Assembly (NCBI GenBank): GCA_910576345.1 | Contig: CAJTIT010000017.1 | Span: 1 to 57,942 of the forward strand | Length of the DNA: 57,942 nt | DNA from: Erysipelotrichales bacterium | GTDB taxonomy: Bacteria > Bacillota_I > Bacilli_A > Erysipelotrichales > Erysipelotrichaceae | Reading direction: 5' to 3' | Shown: positions 54,014 to 57,942 of the stretch, in pieces | Numbering within the stretch: position 1 is the first letter of the stretch | How the letters are laid out: each line of letters opens with the position of its first letter | Position numbers and translations under genes: made by a program | Notes under the pieces: model-generated | Databases searched by the model: none | What the model was told of the DNA's origin: nothing | Seen by the model: the letters and a program-made list of their open reading frames with translations, nothing else

Positions 54014-54985
54014 ATGGAATACAATTCATTGGAAACAGAGCTCTTGATTAAACGTATACAGGCAGGTGATGAGTCTGCGTTCCAACAGCTGTATCAGGAA
54101 TGGTATCCCAAAGCATATTACATTGCCTTGGCTATTACTCATCATGAGGCTGATGCCAAAGACGCTGCGCAGGAAACCATGATTGAAATTCATCGATCAA
54201 TTCATAATTTAAGAGATGTAAAATATTTCAAACTGTGGCTGAATCGAATTGTGTTAAGCAAGTGCAATCGCATTTTTCGCAAGAAAAAAGCAGTAACGAT
54301 GGATGAAGAACAATCGAAACTTTTGAATCAACAAGAAGAACAGCGCAAAGATTTTCTTCCAACTCCACAAATGCATAAGCAAAGCGATGAATCGGTTTTA
54401 CAATCGTTAATGTGTAGAATACCTGCCATATATGCCGATGTGTTAATGCTGATGTATTTTGAACAGCGCTCTGTAAAAGAGATTGCGCATCTTTTACATA
54501 TACCGGAAGGCACAGTAAAAAGCAGATTAAGCAGCGGCAAAGCCAAATTGAAAGAAGAAATTTGCCGTTATGAAGAACAGGAACACATACGCTTGGATTT
54601 TCAAGGAAGATCTTTGGAAACCGTGTTGGCAGGTTTAGTGCTTTCGAATGGTACCCATCGTTTTACGAAGTTGCTTGGCTCAAAAGCAGTTGTTTTTTTT
54701 GCTGCTACAGTTTTATTATTCTCTACTTTACAAGTCGGATGGAATGTATATCAAGCACAGGATCATCAGGATCAAAGTACAGTTAGCGAATTCGAAGCAA
54801 TTCAGTTTAAACATCTTACGGTTGCTTCAGAAAAAGACGCTTATTTCGTATTGCTGAAATATGCGCATTGTGAAAAGGAACTTTCTGAATTGAATGCAGA
54901 GGAACTGCAGAAAATTGACTGGATGAAAGCCCGATTATTACAATCAAATAGTGCTTATTCAAAGTTGTGGAGCAAAAAAAAGTAA
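54014..54985 (+). CDS. ECF-type sigma factor with C-terminal transmembrane and outside domain
   Basis: This 323-residue protein starts at ATG 54014 (GGGGTG upstream; the in-frame ATG at 53966 has none). Residues about 20-90 form sigma region 2 ('FQQLYQEWYPKAYYIALAIT', 'DAKDAAQETMIEIHRSI') and 130-183 form region 4 ('RIPAIYADVLMLMYFEQRSV', 'KEIAHLLHIPEGTVKSRLSS'). After a linker, a single membrane segment lies at about 224-243 ('AVVFFAATVLLFSTLQVGW'), then about 80 residues that would be outside. ECF factors are normally soluble, so this one would be tethered and may need cleavage or a conformational switch. No separate anti-sigma gene follows; the outside domain may sense the signal. Confidence 0.88.
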   Translation: MEYNSLETELLIKRIQAGDESAFQQLYQEWYPKAYYIALAITHHEADAKDAAQETMIEIHRSIHNLRDVKYFKLWLNRIVLSKCNRIFRKKKAVTMDEEQSKLLNQQEEQRKDFLPTPQMHKQSDESVLQSLMCRIPAIYADVLMLMYFEQRSVKEIAHLLHIPEGTVKSRLSSGKAKLKEEICRYEEQEHIRLDFQGRSLETVLAGLVLSNGTHRFTKLLGSKAVVFFAATVLLFSTLQVGWNVYQAQDHQDQSTVSEFEAIQFKHLTVASEKDAYFVLLKYAHCEKELSELNAEELQKIDWMKARLLQSNSAYSKLWSKKK

Positions 54986-55079
54986 AATAATTGAATTTTT
55001 TTCATTTTTTGCGAACCTAGAATATTTGCTTTGGTTCACTATGTCCGAAGTAGTGGGTCAAAGTGAAAGGATGGTACGT

Positions 55080-55169
55080 ATGCGTAAGAAGTTCGAGATT
55101 ACTTTGATGTCTTTGATAGGCACTTTTTATATTGGTAATGCAGGCGAAGGCTTTGTTAATGTTTTATGA
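55080..55169 (+). CDS. Small peptide resembling the signal sequence of the next gene
   Basis: A 29-residue frame 'MRKKFEITLMSLIGTFYIGN' ending in 'AGEGFVNVL' is preceded by GAAAGG at a fitting distance. It has the shape of a signal peptide and shares the LxGTxxIG pattern with the start of the giant surface protein 100 nt downstream. It may be a truncated duplicate, or a small secreted peptide. Evidence is limited to length, ribosome site and this resemblance. Confidence 0.35.
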   Translation: MRKKFEITLMSLIGTFYIGNAGEGFVNVL

Positions 55170-55267
55170 CAATGTTTATGTTGAATAAAAATCATATATT
55201 TTTCTTTAAAAAACACGTATTCAGAAATGTTTACATTTATGGATAGAAACAGAAAGGAAAGATGGTT

Positions 55268-57942
55268 ATGTGGAAGAAGATTATGATTGTATGCATGACT
55301 TTGCTTGGAACGTTATCTATTGGTTATGCATATTATCAAACCGCTTTGCATGCGGCAGTTAATACTTATCGAAGCGGCGGTGAAATAGCAGGTAGAGTCC
55401 ATCAAGCACCTTCCAATATTACCGGTAGCCATATTGGTATGCAAAAGGGTGATAAATTTCATATTGGCGCAATCAATCCAAAAGATGGAAGTCCTCTTGG
55501 TTTTATGGTCATTTTGAAAAATGAAAATTATAATGACTATATATCTCCTGCTGATGCAGGTACAGTCCAGTATGGGGACGATCTTACAGGATGGTTCTCC
55601 ATGACTACAGAGAGTATAGCGGAGGTCAAACCTGTTGATTCTCCAAGTGCATTTACAGAATATTCCGTTGGCTCATATTACTTTGCCAGTTACAACTCTA
55701 CTAATATAAAAGGTCCAATCGATCAATTAACAAATTCATTTCTTTCGACACCGAAAGGAAGTTTATTATTACCTAGAGATATAAAAGATATACGATTGAC
55801 TTACCAAAATTCATACTCTTATAACAACTGTGGAGGAGATATTCTAACAAAAACCTATGAAATGGGAAATGTTTTTTTTCCATTAACGTCATTTAATTAT
55901 GTAGGAATGGGGGCTGCATCAGGTTATGATACAAGTTATACAGGAAGGTTATCTTCAAACGATCTAACATTTTCCTCAGATTATTGGACGCCAGTGAGTT
56001 ATTATCGTTATTTTGATTACAATTATGTATTTGAGTATTTTATAGGATCATCTGGTCAACAAGGGATGGCAGCAGCATCCTACACAGTTGTAAAATCTGT
56101 ACGACCAAGTGCTTTCTTTGATTTAAACAAAGTCGTGTTTGGTGTCTCAAAAGGTACATCCAATCAAATAGGGAAAGTAAAAGAGTTCACTTCTTCCGGT
56201 GGTTCATTATGGAATGAAACATCTTCTAACAGTCATATGAAACTTCGCTTTTTGAATTCTCAAATGCAGGCTTCTTTATTTAAAATACAAAATGAACAAA
56301 ATGTGGATGTGTCCAAGGTAGTAGAAAATTCTAAGGTACATTTAATCGCAGATGCCAATCAAGGTAAAGATGCGAATGGAAATCCATATACGTTATCAGT
56401 TATTGTCTTTGATAAAGATAATCACTTCAAATATTATCAGCCGTTAGAAAATGCAAAAGGCAGTGATATCTATGAATTTGATACAACAGGAATTATTCCG
56501 GGTAATTATAAAATCGCTGTTGTGAATGAGGCATATCATGAAATAGACAATGAATCAATCGATAGTTCACTTATTTCAAATGCATTAGATTTAGAAATAG
56601 TTGAACCACATAAATTAACATATACCAAACAACCGCAAAGTGGAGCGACAAGTGGTAACGATTACGAATTTAGTAAGAATGTAAACGCAGGTCAAGTAGT
56701 AGGTATAATCACAGTAAATCCACAAGGTGTCACGCCTTTGACATATACTATTGAAAGTAACGGAGATAACAGTTATCAAAACTTTGAAATAAATGGATTG
56801 AATGGTAATGGTGCTTCCAACAGTACATCATTGGATGTGGTAATTAAAAGCGGTGCGCCTGATTTAGTAAATGGCGGTTTAAAGGCAGGCGCTTATAAAT
56901 TCTGTGTAAGTGCAGTAGATGCGAATGGAGATCCTACAACAGCTACTTCTGATTCTAAAGTTTGTACAACATTGAATGTCGCAAAAACAGATCTTACTAT
57001 CGTATTCAATGATCCAAACATGACAAAGAAATCTATCAGTGATGCAAGTACGTCATGGAGTGAAACAGCAACTGCGACTCCATCAAGTGGAACCAAGATT
57101 ACCTATACAAAAGTGGGTGGAGATATCAGTATGATCAATATTGATCCGGATACTGGAGCGATTACCTATAACGGGGGAAATGCATTTGGTAAAGTGAAGA
57201 TAAGAGCTACGGTTGATGATGATCCTAGCACCGGTAATGACAATTATAATCCTTCTTTTGTAGAAAAAGAGATTGTGATCTATCGAGAAGTGGATGGAGT
57301 GATTACGCCTGATCCTGCATCCAGTGATACGACTATTCCAACGTTCTCTGCCAGTGATACCAATATTAAAACGGGTGGAACCATTGGTAAAGTTCAAGGA
57401 TCGCTAGGAACACCGGATACCATTGGCGGTTCTACAACGACTTATTCTTATACAATTAAACCGGATCCAACCAGTGATGGCAGTTTATTTCAAGTGAACT
57501 CCAGTACCGGTGTCATTAAGGCAAATGCCAATCTTGGTGTAGATACGTATAACTTTGTGATCATTGTTAGTGATAAGTGGAGTTCAAAAGAAATACCTGT
57601 GACAGTGAATGTAGGAAAGGCTCCTGCGGAGAACTTGAAGTTCTATCAAAGTCCAACTTCCAATACAATCATTACCACAAAATCAGCTGCTTTAACAGAT
57701 ACAGGCGTTACTGTATTTGCGACAGTCAAGGGAAGTACCAATACCAATCCGGTAACGTATCGAATCAAAGATGGATCCACAAATGTGATTACGGTACATC
57801 CAAATAGTGGAGCGATTACGATCAACGGTGTAGGAACGGTAGTCATTGTCGCAGAAAAAGCAGGAAACACAGGTCAAGCAAACGCAATCACGGAATTAAC
57901 ATTTACTGTAACAGCCGGATCTCAACAATTCATCTATACAGA
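55268..57942 (+). CDS. Very large surface protein with signal peptide and cadherin-like repeats (runs off the right edge)
   Basis: The frame starts at ATG 55268 (AAAGGA 9 nt before; ATG 55262 is in frame) and is open to the window end, giving at least 891 residues. It begins with a signal peptide, 'MWKKIMIVCMTLLGTLSIGY'. Up to about residue 400, the chain is a Ser/Thr/Tyr/Gly-rich region without recognised domain. From about residue 455, beta-rich modules repeat, each ending in a pattern such as 'INIDPDTGAITYNGG', 'VNSSTGVIKANANLGVDTYN' or 'VHPNSGAITINGVG', the signature of cadherin-like/putative Ig domains. This suggests a secreted adhesin. The anchor would lie beyond the window. The gene is missing from a simple list of closed ORFs because no stop is reached. 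Confidence 0.85.
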   Translation, partial: MWKKIMIVCMTLLGTLSIGYAYYQTALHAAVNTYRSGGEIAGRVHQAPSNITGSHIGMQKGDKFHIGAINPKDGSPLGFMVILKNENYNDYISPADAGTVQYGDDLTGWFSMTTESIAEVKPVDSPSAFTEYSVGSYYFASYNSTNIKGPIDQLTNSFLSTPKGSLLLPRDIKDIRLTYQNSYSYNNCGGDILTKTYEMGNVFFPLTSFNYVGMGAASGYDTSYTGRLSSNDLTFSSDYWTPVSYYRYFDYNYVFEYFIGSSGQQGMAAASYTVVKSVRPSAFFDLNKVVFGVSKGTSNQIGKVKEFTSSGGSLWNETSSNSHMKLRFLNSQMQASLFKIQNEQNVDVSKVVENSKVHLIADANQGKDANGNPYTLSVIVFDKDNHFKYYQPLENAKGSDIYEFDTTGIIPGNYKIAVVNEAYHEIDNESIDSSLISNALDLEIVEPHKLTYTKQPQSGATSGNDYEFSKNVNAGQVVGIITVNPQGVTPLTYTIESNGDNSYQNFEINGLNGNGASNSTSLDVVIKSGAPDLVNGGLKAGAYKFCVSAVDANGDPTTATSDSKVCTTLNVAKTDLTIVFNDPNMTKKSISDASTSWSETATATPSSGTKITYTKVGGDISMINIDPDTGAITYNGGNAFGKVKIRATVDDDPSTGNDNYNPSFVEKEIVIYREVDGVITPDPASSDTTIPTFSASDTNIKTGGTIGKVQGSLGTPDTIGGSTTTYSYTIKPDPTSDGSLFQVNSSTGVIKANANLGVDTYNFVIIVSDKWSSKEIPVTVNVGKAPAENLKFYQSPTSNTIITTKSAALTDTGVTVFATVKGSTNTNPVTYRIKDGSTNVITVHPNSGAITINGVGTVVIVAEKAGNTGQANAITELTFTVTAGSQQFIYT

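Overview
The window is a stretch of a low-GC Firmicutes chromosome. Tightly packed operons, AGGAGG ribosome sites, extended -10 promoters, short intrinsic terminators, a compact S. aureus-type Cas9, SpmA/SpmB and an SMC of only 979 residues make a member of the Erysipelotrichia a good guess. That placement is an inference; no rRNA gene is present.

Layout. 1-158 is the start of an IS30-type transposase cut by the window edge. 461-5849 carries rplS, two signal peptidase I genes, rbgA, rnhB, an orphan gene and an NfeD/SPFH pair. 5950-13574 is a complete type II-A CRISPR-Cas locus in the order cas9, tracrRNA, cas1, cas2, csn2, leader, array, all on the + strand, with 31 repeats and 30 spacers. 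13767-26169 returns to the conserved Firmicutes core order: dprA, topA, trmFO, xerC, rpsB, tsf, pyrH, frr, uppS, cdsA, dxr, rseP. 26349-33511 holds a hemolysin III gene (minus strand), smc, ftsY, a ylxM frame that runs without a stop into ackA, and an NrnA-like phosphoesterase. 33593-34404 is decayed sequence. 34405-41277 holds dnaE, a MerR/ECF-transporter/DUF1893 operon, a GH25 lysozyme and a ferredoxin-type aldo/keto reductase. 41581-43413 contains a cell-wall CAP-domain gene broken by a stop at codon 5 and an ORF-less group II intron relic. 43480-47975 is the dacB-spmA-spmB-rluB-rsmE group. 47976-51069 is an accessory, partly decayed region beside tRNA-Thr. 51333-57942 holds an orphan antitoxin, a radical SAM/GNAT pair, a peptidoglycan-binding protein, a membrane-tethered ECF sigma factor and the beginning of a very large surface protein.

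How the parts work together. The CRISPR locus looks functional: all Cas9 nuclease residues are present, a tracrRNA with a promoter and UUCG terminator lies between cas9 and cas1, and a leader-anchoring-like sequence abuts repeat 1. The locus interrupts the usual rnhB-to-dprA neighbourhood of a housekeeping block. Two spacers differ only at three PAM-proximal positions, in a pattern that fits two diverged alleles of one coding target. The repeat itself carries an extended -10 motif that could start transcription at each spacer.

The most unusual items are the open YlxM-AckA reading frame, the near-duplicate spacer pair, the repeat-embedded promoter motif, the sigma factor fused to a transmembrane and outside domain upstream of a giant surface protein, the nonsense-mutated CAP protein and the miniature group II intron remnant.
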